Under the pieces are notes generated by a model. The model was not told the origin of the DNA. It did not search any database and was given only the letters and a program-made list of their open reading frames with translations. The position numbers and the translations under genes were made by a program. Positions 1-12,700 of a stretch of 64,000 nt of DNA are shown in pieces; within the stretch, counting starts at the first letter, position 1; each line of letters starts with the position of its first letter. Origin of the DNA: Sphagnum magellanicum (taxonomy: Eukaryota > Streptophyta > Sphagnopsida > Sphagnales > Sphagnaceae); the NCBI GenBank assembly GCA_021904315.1, contig CM038913.1, forward strand, positions 7,625,958 through 7,689,957, given 5' to 3'.

Positions 1-2869
1 AATAAAAAAGATTTGTTATTAATTCTTCATTTTCATTATCATGAAACTCATTTTTAATTGAAGTTCTAAGTAATTTGTTTGCATCTCTTGATTTTTTACA
101 TTCATTTAAAATGTTGACATTTTAATTATCTACTTTGTAGACTTGAAAATTTTCAAAAATGATTCATTCAATGTTGTTTCTGATGACATAAAAAGATCCT
201 TTTTGATATCGAACACAATTTGCCATGAAGAAGAAAAAATAGAAATTGTTCGAACATAATTTCCTAGATTATTTTTTTATGATGGTATTGTATAGCTTTG
301 AAGGATTGGTATTCCTTTGTTCTACCCCACAATTATTGTTTTATACATTTACAAAGACTATGACATTCATTCAGTAGCTTTGGCAGCAATTGGAGGTGCT
401 TCCAAATAGGCCAAGGGTTAGTTTGTTGCACTTGGTTACTGATAGGTAAACCTAGTGGTGTTTCCAAATTTGTTATGAAACCATGCTCATGTTTGGTTTT
501 CTTCTTGCTATTTACATTTTTTGGTCCTCACAAGATGCATATTTGTTGGACATTCTTGATTGTGCTTGTGGAATTTTCACTCCTAAATAGGTTGGTTTGG
601 TTTATTTGACTTTGATAAGAAGCTTCCGATTCTTTCACCCAAGTTGTATTCTATATATGTGTCTATGTGGTGGCCTCGAAATTGCTATTTTAAATGATGC
701 AACAAACAACTATCAAATCCTAGCGATTGAATGATGGTGGGCTGACATTCATATATGATCGAAAGTGTATTTGACACATGGGAACTTGACAATGTTATTC
801 ACTATAATATTTGTTTGTTTTACAAACAGATCAAATTGTTGGAGTGGACATATGACCTGGAGATGCATCACTTGAAAGGATATGGAAAATCCCTCAACTA
901 TCACAATGGGGTGCCCCTCCCAAAATATGTTGTTCAATACATGGATCACAATTTTTGAAGCTCTCATCCACAAAAGTTCTGTTGTTGATGAAAAGCTATC
1001 AAATGTTTCCCCAAATCCGCCTACATATATAATGAGCTTCCTAGCTACCAAGGTTAGTGTGTAGAACTTTTTTCCCCCTTACTCTCTTTGTCATCCCATC
1101 TATAAAACATGTCAACCCAATTTGTTTGCCATTCCTTGCTATGGGATGTTTAAGGCAATCGAATTTGACATATGACAATATCATTTCATGATGTTGGCAA
1201 TGATACAATAGCAATTGTAACAACATTTATGTTGCAACACTTGAATTTCTAGTGCCATGATGGGTGCAAGATCCTTCTCCTCTAGTAACATTCAATATAA
1301 AGATTAACATAGATGACCTAGAGCTTGCAAAAGAAAAAAAAATCATTTCTTTTAAAGATAATGTGTGTAGATTTGTAAATATAAAGTATATAATCCTTTA
1401 GTGTATATAAATAGAACTTAACCAAATATTATCTCTTTAAATCTCTATGAAAAGGCATATAAAAGGCTCGTATTTGCTACAACAAATCTTTTCCTTTGCA
1501 TTAAAACATTATTCTTCCTAATAAATGTCTCTACATGTCTTCATGGTGCAAAAACATTCAACATTGCAGAGCCACCAACAATAGCAATCAAATATCAAAG
1601 CTCAAAATTTGTCTCCATTAGGAATACAACTTTTGAAGATCAAATGGAACTATTGTTGTTTTTCTTTCTTGTTCTTTTACAACTATGGATTACTCAATCT
1701 TGCTTGGTTTCTCCTACTCCATTCGAACATGCCATTCTAGAAGCAATAATCCTTGCTTTACATACACCTTTCATTTAGACCTTAATAATACCTTCTAATA
1801 TTAGTTTTTTGATCATAGTCTCTTCACTTCAATAGAGGTTCTACTATTTGTGTGTGCTTATAATTGCAAAATTTTGCTTCAACCATTATTGCTTGTCAAC
1901 AAACATGGGTATTTCAGTGAGGAGAAGATGATGATGATGGTGAATCATTGTTGAGTCAATAGAAAAATGTAGTTGGCATTCTTGGACATTTTAGGTAAGG
2001 TTCTATTATATATGGATCAAGCATATTGATTGTATCCAAACATTTCCAAATTGATGTGCTCAAAAGATATCTTAGTATGTGGGTGACTTCAACAAGTACC
2101 CTTTATGTAGGTTTCTCTATGTTTTTGGTTTGGATGCAACTTGATTGATAATATTTTGATTTTTTTAAAACTAGATTTGTCTCTTGGGTGCAAACCAAAA
2201 TCATGACCAAACTTTCTTGTTGCTTGTGAATATGTGATAGGAAGAGTCCTAAAACTTGGAGTTGGCAAAGTCTCACATGATGTGATGATAATATCAAACT
2301 TTTCTTTCATAAATGAAAAGGTAGCTCATAAATACCTATTCAGATGGACAATTGGACAAACTAATAAAGGACAATGAAATTTGTTTTTTCAATTTATGGT
2401 ATTTAACGAATTTTTTTATTTGTTTTCTTAATCACATATGTCAAATCTTTGTTTGCATTGAGGTTCCATATCATCACCTCCCCCTATACAATAACTATTA
2501 TTTACATATACTAGAGTTCTCTTTCGTGCTATAACAACTTTTTGAGTGATTATAAAATTAGTCTTTGAATAAAAAATCACCTTAGTGGATACTAGATACC
2601 ATAGGGATGAAAGTGACCTACAAATACATTAGGGTTTACATCAAGCAACTAGGTCATAATTAAAAGACTTAAACCTCAATTATGTATGAACATATATAAA
2701 GTGTAACATGATTAATCCATTGTAATAAAAAAAAACAAAATAAGTTATTTGTGCTCTAAGTTAATATTGTGTTTTTGTGTCGTCTCTAGGATCTAGGTGT
2801 TGAATGACTTTGCAATTGAATGTTGTGTGTGCAATCAAGAATTTTTTATTTGGTTTGACACAAAAATTT
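1..2869. other. AT-rich intergenic DNA, no gene seen
   Basis: The stretch is strongly AT-rich and has very few CG dinucleotides. The open frames here are short (under about 100 codons), overlap on both strands and show no family motif or splice structure, so I call no gene. It is probably old, methylated repeat-derived DNA; that is an inference from composition. Confidence 0.6.
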
Positions 2870-3430
2870 GACTTGTTCATTCAAGTAGTGGTTGCATACT
2901 TCACCATTAAGTAAGGTGAAACAATAGCATATGTAACGTGCAAATGAACATGATTTTCATTGACTTAAAATCCTTTAACAGAATCTCACTAATAGAATAA
3001 TCATTATTATTATGTATTACAAATATTTTTGAAAAAAATTTGTGACGAAAAATGAAGAATATTTTCAAATATTTTGATTTGTTCATTCAAGTGGTGGTTG
3101 CATATTTCACCATAATAGTTGACCCCTAGGCTACATGGATTAATAAAAGTTTATATTCCAAATGTTACAATAGTAGCAAGTTTATTCCAATTAAACAAGA
3201 TGAAACAAAAACATATGTAACGTGCAAATGAACATGATCCACATTGACATCAAGACCACTAGCATAATCACACCAATAGAATAATAATTATTATTATTAC
3301 ATATATTTTTATGAAAACTTCGTGAAGGAAAATGAAGAATATTCTCAAATATTTTGATTTGTTCATTCAAATGGTGGTTGCAGATTTCACCTTAAAAGTT
3401 GACCCTTAGGCTACATGGATCAATAATTTC
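2870..3430. repeat. Diverged tandem repeat, about three partial copies
   Basis: A segment starting near 'GATTTGTTCATTCAA' followed by 'GTGGTTGCA' and 'TTTCACC' occurs at about 2870, 3076 and 3356. Each copy runs on through related text including 'CATATGTAACGTGCAAATGAA', 'CCAATAGAATAAT' and 'AATGAAGAATATT'. The spacings are 206 and 280 bp, so the second copy carries about 70 extra bases, including 'GACCCCTAGGCTACATGGAT', which also follows the third copy. Nothing in it looks coding. Confidence 0.75.
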
Positions 3431-5855
3431 TCTTGCAAAATATGGATGATAATATATGTTTTTAAAGAGCATACCTTTTTAAACCTAAATTGGAAATCCA
3501 ATATTCATCAAAAGTTTAAAATTTTTACCTATTGATTCTTTCAATGCCAAAAATTACTTAAAATTATTTATCTTTCACTCTTAGGTATAAACTTATGAAA
3601 TCAACTCCATGCAACTATATTATCAAGGGCTTTCCAATAGTACCACAACACTAATCCAATTTCCTTGAATTTTTTAAGTTTTGATTTTATTCAATTTTCA
3701 TTGAAAGTTTTATTCAACATTTAATAATTCTTGCACCATAAGTTGAAGCATTACATAATCACTTCTATTGACTTTTATTCATTGAGGGTTTTTTAATAGT
3801 GGAATGAACCTTGATTTGTTAATATGCATAGGTTCCAAATTTGTTTTGGGGGGAGGGGAGGGAAAAGTTTTTGAAATAAATTAAAAAACCTTTGAACTTA
3901 TTTTAGAATATTTTATTTTCATCATGGAATCTTCAAAATTAATTAATTAACTTTTTGGGAGACATGTGTTAAACTAGCCTAATAGCCGAATGTAATTTCA
4001 TGGAATGATATGTTATAAATTGAAGCTTTAATGGGAAATTTCACCCCGCCCGACCATTGTCTTTATCGATGTTTTATCACATCCAACATATTAATGTGTG
4101 TAAACAATCTAATATATTGAAATATTTGATGTTCTTATTATTAGGTGTTAATTTTATTTTATTTTTCAAAAATGAATGAACTTGGGTTGATGAAAGAAAA
4201 TTTATTGAATAAATAAACTATTGTTGTTTAATTTGGAAAACATAGTGTCAAATGGGGAGATTGTGAAATGTCTACTTTCAATGCTAAAAATAGTAAATTT
4301 CAACATTATTACTATAACAAGTATTCGACACCAATTAGAACATGATTTATGTGTGGATTTATCCCCAAAAAACACATTCATATGTAAACAAGTGGATCTA
4401 TATGTGTAACAAAAGAAGGAAAAACATGTGATCACACATGTTTTTAATTTATAACAACACAAATGCCTAGTGCAAGATAATGTTGTAAGTTCCAACAAAA
4501 AAAGGTATATAAGGTCTTAAATTAAAAATAATTATGTTTCATAATAATATGCAATTAAATTGGATAATTGTCCCTAAAAACAAATTGTTCAAATGCAAAA
4601 CAATGCAATATGTTGTAAATTGATGTGTGAGTTAGTTGATTTTCAATTTTTGAAAAAATGCCAATCAAGATCTACTATTTCTTCAAAACTTATTTGTTTA
4701 TTTTTAGCAGTTTACCATTGGAAAAAAAGAGGAAGACATGTGACATAGGAGTATTAAATAGTTTGCACATTCCTTCTCAAAAGTTTCAAAAAGTTGTTGA
4801 AAAAATAAAATCACTTAAAACACAAGTTTGCAACTTCATCATCTTGTTTTAGTTATTCAAAATCACATTCAATAACAATTGTTAGATTTTAAGTATCAGC
4901 TTATAGGCATAAATGAAAATATTATAATTCAATACAAGAAATAAATTACAAAGGAGTAAAAAAAATGATTTGTTTTATTGTTATTCTAATATGTTTTCTT
5001 GTATGTGGCGTTTGGAGCAATAAAAAACCCATGGAAATTTTACCCAATTTGAAAGCAGATGGTATGTATGAAGCTATGGTTCATCAGATATTGGTATGGA
5101 TCGAGGTTTGTTTAATAAATCATATCGGTTTGTTAATTTTTTTTGTGTAATTTTATGCAAGTGTGGGCAATAACTCATAATTCTTTGATTGAATATATGG
5201 TCATTTATTATTTTACCTAGGTGGATGAGAAAGATCTTTGGCAGCCTAGCAAAATTGTGAAAGAAAGTGATGTTCCATCGAAAATTGTAAATATATTATT
5301 AGTGTTCAAAGGAAAATATGTATATATTTTCCAACTTGAAAAAGGCTTACAAAAATTTCAAATTGTGAAATGAAGGTTAATTTTCTCAACATTTGTTTAT
5401 ATTCATGGATATGAATTGATCAACTTATAACACATAAAATTTTCAGTGCAATTATATGCAACCATTTGGAATATTTTATGACCAATGTAAAAAATTGAAA
5501 ACAACTTCTAATTTGAAAACAATTGTTAATGAAACCTATAATTTATTAGGTACATACATTCTATGACATTTTGATGTCAGCCAAAAATAAAATATATAAA
5601 TAGATTTTAATAATATTTTTTTATTAATAGAGAATATTTTTTTAAAAAGTTGTTTAGGTTGTATACATATGGAAGGGAGTTTCGAACCAATGTCACCTTG
5701 GGGCCTCCCAAATATTTTGTTATCATTATAATCCATTTTATAAATGTTAAATGATTGATTTATAGAAATCTTTTTATTATGAATTTTATTTTATTTTCAT
5801 TGTGCTTGCAAATTAAATTATGTTGATTTATATTAAAAACTAGGAAGAACAAATA

Positions 5856-5888
<33 letters not shown>

Positions 5889-8100
5889 AAGGAACATATG
5901 GATATTACTAATTTAAAATACACCAAAATGTGTTCATGATGACAAATTGTGATTTTTTTCCCCAAATCTACATCTTGTTTCTCCAAGCAAAGAAATGATA
6001 GACAAAGTGTCAATATAATTCTTTGGAAGTTAACAATACGAAATCAATGTGTGGATGATTTGCAACCATTTTTTCAACACTTTTCCATGTGACTTTTCTA
6101 GGTGAGTGTAAACAACAACAATGAAATGCATTGAAAAGTCACCTTTTAGCCAAAGTTGAAACTACCAAATGGAACACTGGGTTGGTTACCACCAAAATTG
6201 AAATTGTTATGTGCTTTGTATGTAGTATAATTCACAATTTGATCTAGCCAATATGCTTTAAGGATCTTCACAACCTTTTCATAGATATTATAGTTGTCAA
6301 ATAATTTTATTTTGACATATTGACATATCATTTCATTATGAAAAAATAATTCATTCCCCTTGATTTTATTACATACTCACAATATCATAGTAAACATTCT
6401 TAATCAAAACATGTGGGATAACAATTTTCGTCTATTGAAAACATGGTTCCACAACTTTCATTATGAGAAATTGCATCCATCAAAACCACACTATCTTGCA
6501 ACTACAACTAAAAAAAAAACCTTATATATAACTATTATGCAACTATCTCTTTAGTATTACAACTAATGTGCAACTATCCCCCTAGAAATATGGTATATTA
6601 GTAAGTAAATTGCCACATTATAAAATCAATTAGTTGTATTATAATTGTAAGTGAGTTGAAAATGGGTCTTTTATACGATAATTGATACACATTGTACATA
6701 CATATGTAGTCAACCATGTTGACTTTTTTAGGAGTTGCATTGTAGTTACATGTGGCGATTACTTTAAAACTATTGTAAATGTGCCATTAAAGTAACAACT
6801 ATGTTGCAACTAGGTACAACATACATACATGCAATCATGCCACATGCCCACATTTCCACCACCCATTATGGAATACATTTGCAACTATTTTTCGATTATG
6901 ATTTCCATTGATACGATTAGCCTAGCCACTAGTGTGCCACTACTAAAATATTACTATTTAATTATGTTATGATTATACTATAATTACTTATAACTTAATA
7001 AAGTTACATGTTCATTAGTTATTTATATTTTCATCATATGTGTTTCATTTTGAGTGATTTAAAATGTTACAAGAATGTTACTTCAAGCTTTAAAAATCAT
7101 CTTTGAAATGTAGAGGAAAAATAATAATGAAAAAATAACAATATAAATAAGCTTTCCAACTTACGGAACACATTTATTTATTTATTTGTTTCCTTTTTGG
7201 ACCCTTTCTACTTTCAAACTTCATAACTTTCTTATTTTTTATTCATTTTAAGCAATTTAAAGTGTAATAGGAACGCCACCTGAAGTTTTACAAATCATTT
7301 TTGAGCTTTAGTAGCAATAAAACAACATACAAGGAATTCTTTAGGTGTTTGGGAATTGGATTTTGTATCATTTGGTGGGTTTTTTTGGGAGTTTTTGACC
7401 CCCTCTACTTTGGGGGGCCATAACTTTCTTAATTCTATTTCATTTTTGATGATTTTTAGTGCCCCATAGGTGCCAATAGGAGGGAATGGAACCCTCCCCT
7501 TGGATTTAACTTGCCATGAGTGCTTAAGTGTTATACTTGCAACTAAGGAACAACTAAAAAATTTAACCCATGTGTTTTGTTTTCGAATCCCATGTTACAA
7601 ACTATATAAAGAAGGATTATTATTTCATATTTTCACATTAAAATACAAATGCCATTTTGAGATGAGTTCAAAAAAAACTTAACCCAAAGGCAAAACATAA
7701 AATCAAAAAAAATAATTCATGGTCATTATTCTATTTTTCTACCCACCTATGACCTTATGTAAGTACATAGCTAAGTCCTAGGTAAATATGTAAGTATGTA
7801 AGTTTTAAAACTTATCTACCTACGTATGGTTATGTATAACTTACCAAACTACTAAAATAAATATTCTATTTATTTGTTTATTCTAAAATATAATTAAAAT
7901 GCCATGTGGCAATTATTTATTATGCCATGTGTCACAATTTTGGACCATCATTAAAAATCATAATCAACGATGGAGATCAATATTTCGAAAAAAAATAAAT
8001 TATGTTACAAAATTTCATTATGTCATTTGTCAGATTTTAATAGATGGATGACAATTAATGACATTAGCATGACATCATGGGTGCAATTATAATGAAATTA
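3431..8100. other. AT-rich intergenic DNA with a TA microsatellite
   Basis: No gene is supported. A (TA)n run lies at about 5861-5886. At about 6500-6850 short CAACTA/TAGTTG words recur, and at about 7740-7860 TAAG/CTTA words recur. A weak exon-like patch at about 5000-5115 and 5221-5300 (plus strand) is discussed under rejected items. Confidence 0.55.
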
Positions 8101-8212
8101 CAAAGTAATTAAAAATGAGTTATTTTGATTGAGTTGCATTGGAATTGCAATGAGTTGTAATTTTGCAACTCATGCAATTTGTCCATTAGCACTCACGATG
8201 TATAAATATAAT

Positions 8213-8237
8213 GAGTTGCAAGTGTCATTTGCAACTC
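8213..8237. repeat. Short perfect hairpin within GAGTTGCAA repeats
   Basis: GAGTTGCAA, a 7-base loop and TTGCAACTC form a perfect 9-bp stem. The same word and its complement recur several times between about 8125 and 8265, so this is a local word cluster. Confidence 0.6.
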
Positions 8238-8360
8238 AAACATTGAGTTGCAAGGCTAGTTGCAAAACACCTTTTTTTTTCGTAGTGTTTTCATCCATTG
8301 ACAAGAAGATTCTATTATGGTTATTGAACTTTTGAGTAGGTTATGTTTGGTAACTAGATT

Positions 8361-8430
8361 GAGGTCATCAATTATTGGAAATACCTTTGATGTTTTATGC
8401 CTTGGGCTATTTCCAATAATTGACCACCTC
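8361..8430. repeat. Imperfect palindrome (23-bp arms)
   Basis: The left arm is 8361-8383 and the right arm 8408-8430. They are inverted complements with two mismatches around the core CAATTATTGGAAATA / TATTTCCAATAATTG. The right arm ends where the GC-rich block begins, so it may mark the edge of an inserted element. No target-site duplication was found. Confidence 0.6.
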
Positions 8431-8439
8431 TTGTTTGTC

Positions 8440-9440
8440 GCAACCCTAAATTTGGGCTCGCGACCAAAGCAAAGGGAATTGCAAGGGTGCGGGTCAAAGG
8501 GAAGCCTGGGAGTTAAACCAAAAGGAAGCCCGGGAGTTAAGCCAAGAGGATGCCCAGGAGTCAAGGCAAAGGCATTGCAAGAGTTAAGGCAAGAGGAAGC
8601 CCGGGAGTCACATAACATACTCCCGGGAGTGTGAGAAAGTGTTAGAAAGTGTGAGGGAGTGAACCTTCACACTCCCAAGGCAACTCCCACTTTGGGAGAT
8701 GGAGTCCCGGTGGACTCCCGAAACTTCAGAGAGCAATTGCAGGGGTCAAACCTCAATGGATTGTGACGTTCTTTATATCAATGAAAAGCTCTTGAAACGT
8801 GGATGTCTAAAATGGGCTCGCATTGCTCATTCAGACATCTGAAACACAAGTTATGGCCGAAAGAAGGGTCGGGAGTCGAATTGCCAGTTTGACTCCCGAC
8901 CACTAAAAGTCGGGAATCGACCTCCTCCCGATGTCCGATTCGGGAGTGCAACATGGTGTTGAAAAACTCTCGACAAGAGCTACAACTTTGCTTCAGATCG
9001 CATCGCGATCGGAGGTTTGCTCGCAAAGTTATGGGGCTCCAAAGTCCCGGGAGTCCCATTTGGCGCGATTTCGGGACTCCCGCGTGAGAGTCCTGGGAAA
9101 AATAGCCATTTGGATGTGAGCTCCATGGAGAGCTGCAGAGTATACTATAAGGGGGAAGGTGGTGGCTTCCCCCAAGTCCGGGCCGTGGTGAGTCTTGTGT
9201 GTCCGTGTTGCCCGTGGCTCGTCCTAGCACCAAGGGTGCTCCAACTTTGCACTAACCACTTTGTGTGGGTTGTGTGCAGGCCCGTGTGAGTGACTAAAGC
9301 TTGTCAACTCTTCCTAGTCCCATCCCGGAGCTCCAACCCGCCCCTCTACCCCTCAAAGGGTTGTGAGCTAGGGAGCGTGCTCCGACTCCTCCTTATTCCG
9401 CTGCTTTCTACTTGGGTTCACATTTGAGTCCTTTGAGGAG
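8440..9440 (+). mobile_element. GC-rich LTR-like block (non-coding, probable retroelement remnant)
   Basis: This kilobase differs sharply from its surroundings: it is GC-rich and contains many copies of GGGAGTC/GACTCCC and CCCGGGAG words. It holds a TATA-like TATACTATAAGG at about 9138-9150, followed by a C/G-rich leader-like stretch. That resembles the promoter part of a plant LTR. No coding capacity was recognised. I infer a solo or partial LTR. The neighbouring fossil pol is on the other strand, so the two need not belong together. A decayed GC-rich satellite is the alternative. Confidence 0.35.
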
Positions 9441-9990
9441 TTGGGAATACGTCATTGTTGGTTCAAAAGTTGATCTTCAAACACAGTAGTATCTTAGTCC
9501 CAAACAAAATAAATCACACCAAACCATGCCACTAATCATTATTTCATTTTAGGTTTTATTGGCCTTAGTTCCTTTTGGCCAACAGGCTTTGCCATTTTAA
9601 AGTTGTTTTGGTGTTTGGTTAATCTACAAACTTCACATCATTCCTCTTATGTTCTTCCCTATATTATGAAGGATGTATGTATTGAGATTTGGGGCAAATT
9701 TTATGTGCAAACCATTGTTGAATTTTACTTAACAACCAATATTGGTACTTATGCAAAAAAAATTCAAATCTAGAAGCGATGGCTAAAGTCTTAAATCAAA
9801 TAAAGAAAACAAAAGGATTTAATAAATTTTTCTAGTTGCAATTGAGGAAGTTGCATTTCCCCAACTTGTTGTAGATAAGTCTATATCCAATCATGTGCGC
9901 TTTCTTCTTTGGACAAGAGGTTGCACCAATGATTATTAAAGGCATGTGTATAAATCTTGAAAGGTAATCTTACTTCAAATATGTTAAATA

Positions 9991-12700
9991 TCATGAAGGC
10001 TTTTTGGAATCGGCATTTTTACTATCGCTTTTACCTTCTTTGGATCCAGTAGCTTCCCCTCCTTTGAAACTATGAAGTTTAATATCATGCCCGAAAATAC
10101 CATGAAAGCACGTTTTTCTAGGTTTAGATTTATCCCATACTCCTAACACTCTCAAAGCATTTCTATAGTTTGGGTAAATGTGTATCCAAATCATTAAAAA
10201 CTATGAAATCATCCAAAAAAAGTTTCATGAAGTCATGCAAGTAATCCTTGAATGCCTTACTCACCATTTTTTGCTAAGTAGGTGGTGCATTCTTAAGCCC
10301 AAATGGCATTACCACCCACTCAAATGTTCCCCAATTCGTAATCAATGTCATTTTGTAGCAATCTTTGGGGGCAATTTAAATTTGATGGTATTTGAAAAAA
10401 CCATCCAAGAACAATTACCCTTCATGACCTACTACCTTGTCCAAAACCTTGTCCGTGAAGGGTAATGGGTATGGGTCCTTCCTTGTGGTGGCATTCAACT
10501 TCCGGAAATCAATGCATATGTGCAATTTGCTGTTATTTTTTGGTACTACCACAATTGGTGATAGCCACGTTTTTTGTTCTATTGGCTCAATGAAATCGGT
10601 TGCCAACAATTTGTGAAGGTATTGTTTAACAACCATCGCATAGTTTGGATTCATGCGATAGTACACATGGTATGAAGGGGGAATGGTAGTGTCAAGTTTA
10701 ATTTTGTGCTCCACAATGTGAGGTGGGATCCCTTTGAATTCCTTATAATTCCATGCGAACACATTTTTAAATTTTAACAATAGACCTTTTGCTGCTGCAA
10801 CTATCGTTCCTTCCAAATGAACATTTAACTTGAAGTATTTTGGGTCTTCTACTATCCCCATGTTGATTTTTCAAACTTGAGTGTCCTAGGATACAATCCA
10901 TTATGCAATTCTGAATTTTTTTACCCTCTCCATGGCAGGGGTTTCATCCACCACTACTGTCCTTGGTTCATGGTGAAACTAGATCTATGGTTCAGATATT
11001 GCGGGATCAAGGAGGGTAATCATCCATGAGGAAAATAAGTTGGGTTTAAAGGAAAGCAAAATATTTTTTTCCACACTTGTTACCCCTTTTACAAATTTGT
11101 AATTGACTACCCTCTATGGTCTTCTAATATTCCCACTCAAGGGTGGACCCATCCTTGGGTGGTACCACTAGGAACCACCTCAAGGAATGGTTAAGGAACC
11201 AAAAACAACCAAATCATTTTTTGGGGCCCTTTTTGTTGAATGTTTTCACAACCATAAATTATTATTTTTTCATGTTTATCAATTACATGTTCTAATATAT
11301 GGCTTGAAGTTTATTTGGGAATTTTAAAAATTGGATTTTAAAAAAATATATATAAAAATGGCCCCTTAAAAAATCAATAGCTTCAACTTTGGAAATTCAC
11401 AACTAAATCATATTTAATCAATTAATTACCAAATGAAAACCTACAAATAATATGATTTCCAAATTACCTTAGGAAAAAATTCATTAAAAAATTCATAAAT
11501 CATGTTCCAAATTTTTGTTCTTGACCAAAAAATTCAAGGGAAAAAACAAGTGTTACATTTTTGAAACATTTAAAAAATATAATGATTAGGAACATCAAAA
11601 TACATAATATTTTTGATATTATTGAGATTTCAAAATCTATGGAACCTAATAAATGTATTCACAAATGTTTTTATATGAAAATGTTCATTTAAGTGTTTCC
11701 TGTGATTTTTCAAAGTTCAATGGGTTTAGGAAAATCAAGGTGTGATGTTCCTAGTGGTACCACCAAAGGATAGGCTTGCCCTCCTCCATTTATTCATCTT
11801 AAGGTTTTTGTCTATTTTTGCTTTGCAACCATCTGTGTCACTTGCCCTTGAAACTAACCAGGTAATAGATCTTCCTAACAGTAAAACCCACCTTGTCATT
11901 TTCCTTGATTATCTTTTAATTGGAAAGTGGTTATTTCCATTCATTTCTTCGTTGGAACTTTCTACCTTTAACTTTGTATTCTTCCATAATGAACGATACT
12001 AATAGGTGACATTTATTTCCCGGTCTTCTAGAGATCTTTCCATTTTTATAATAGGTATTGAAGCTCCCATAGTTATCGTCCGAGATGGCAACACTTCCTC
12101 TGTTATCTTTTTTAGATAGCCAACACTCAATGCTTCCAATTCTTTTTTAAAGATTTGTTCCATTTTTTTTATATATCCCCTTGTTACTACTTAGCTCATG
12201 ACTTAAAAACACTTTAGGTTCTTTGTGAAAGTATGATAAAATTACTTTTCCTATTGGTTGTTTAATAGTAGTTACCCTCCCCTTTAATGAACTATGTAAT
12301 AAGATTGAGGAATGTGGAGTTAGGGTTTATCTTACGATTTTTGGTTGGGTGTTAAATCTTGGGTCCTTTTTTCGCCCTTTAGGGAAGTAGTACCTTCCAC
12401 TCCTTACTCCAATTCTAGTTACCTTTAGATACCCTCCTCTCAAACACCTTCTCAGTTTAATTTTTTAAATTGTCCATTCTTTAAGACGGTACTATTATAT
12501 TTGCCAATAGTTAATTCTCCCCTATCTACTTTCAAAAACTCGAAAATCATTTTCACAAGTTCAACATTAGTCTCATATTTCAAAAATTATTCCAAATATG
12601 ATCCATGGGATGGTTGCCAAATGTTAAAGGTAAAAATTGTGGCCTTTAATCATTACCATCTTCCAAAGGGTAAGACTAGGGGACAAGGTTGACACTTTAT
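9991..12700 (-). mobile_element. Ty3/gypsy-type LTR retrotransposon fossil (partial pol, broken)
   Basis: The minus strand carries a recognisable Ty3/gypsy reverse transcriptase region: an N-terminal segment with the typical 'SPIVVVPKN' and 'CIDFRKLN' motifs at about 10415-10861, and further RT/C-terminal traces down to about 9991. Weaker coding-like traces on the same strand at about 12000-12190 and 12480-12600 lie where the upstream protease/gag part would be expected. The element is fragmentary and carries many breaks. RNase H, integrase and a matching LTR pair were not found. It looks old. An AT-rich inverted-repeat segment (11151-11771) interrupts the interval. Confidence 0.75.
11151..11771. 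repeat. Inverted-repeat segment with palindromic ends (MITE-like)
   Basis: The ends at about 11151-11175 and 11745-11771 are inverted complements over about 24 bp, sharing ATCCTT, GGTGGTACCAC and TAGGAA. Each end also contains the self-palindrome GTGGTACCAC. The roughly 570 bp inside are very AT-rich with no coding signal. Reading the ends as CACTAGGAAC...GTTCCTAGTG suggests a CACTA-like non-autonomous element, but a clean target duplication cannot be separated from the palindromic flanks. Confidence 0.5.

Noticed and set aside
4990-5310. Two exon-like plus-strand patches ('NLKADGMYEAMVHQILVWIE' and 'VDEKDLWQPSKIVKESD')
   Set aside because: The pieces look slightly protein-like and could be joined by an intron, but they are short, lie in very AT-rich DNA and match no family I know.
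8256-8634. Overlapping 105- and 120-codon frames on both strands
   Set aside because: Both read the GGGAGT/AAGCC word repeats of the GC-rich block and give simple Pro/Gly/Leu repeats.
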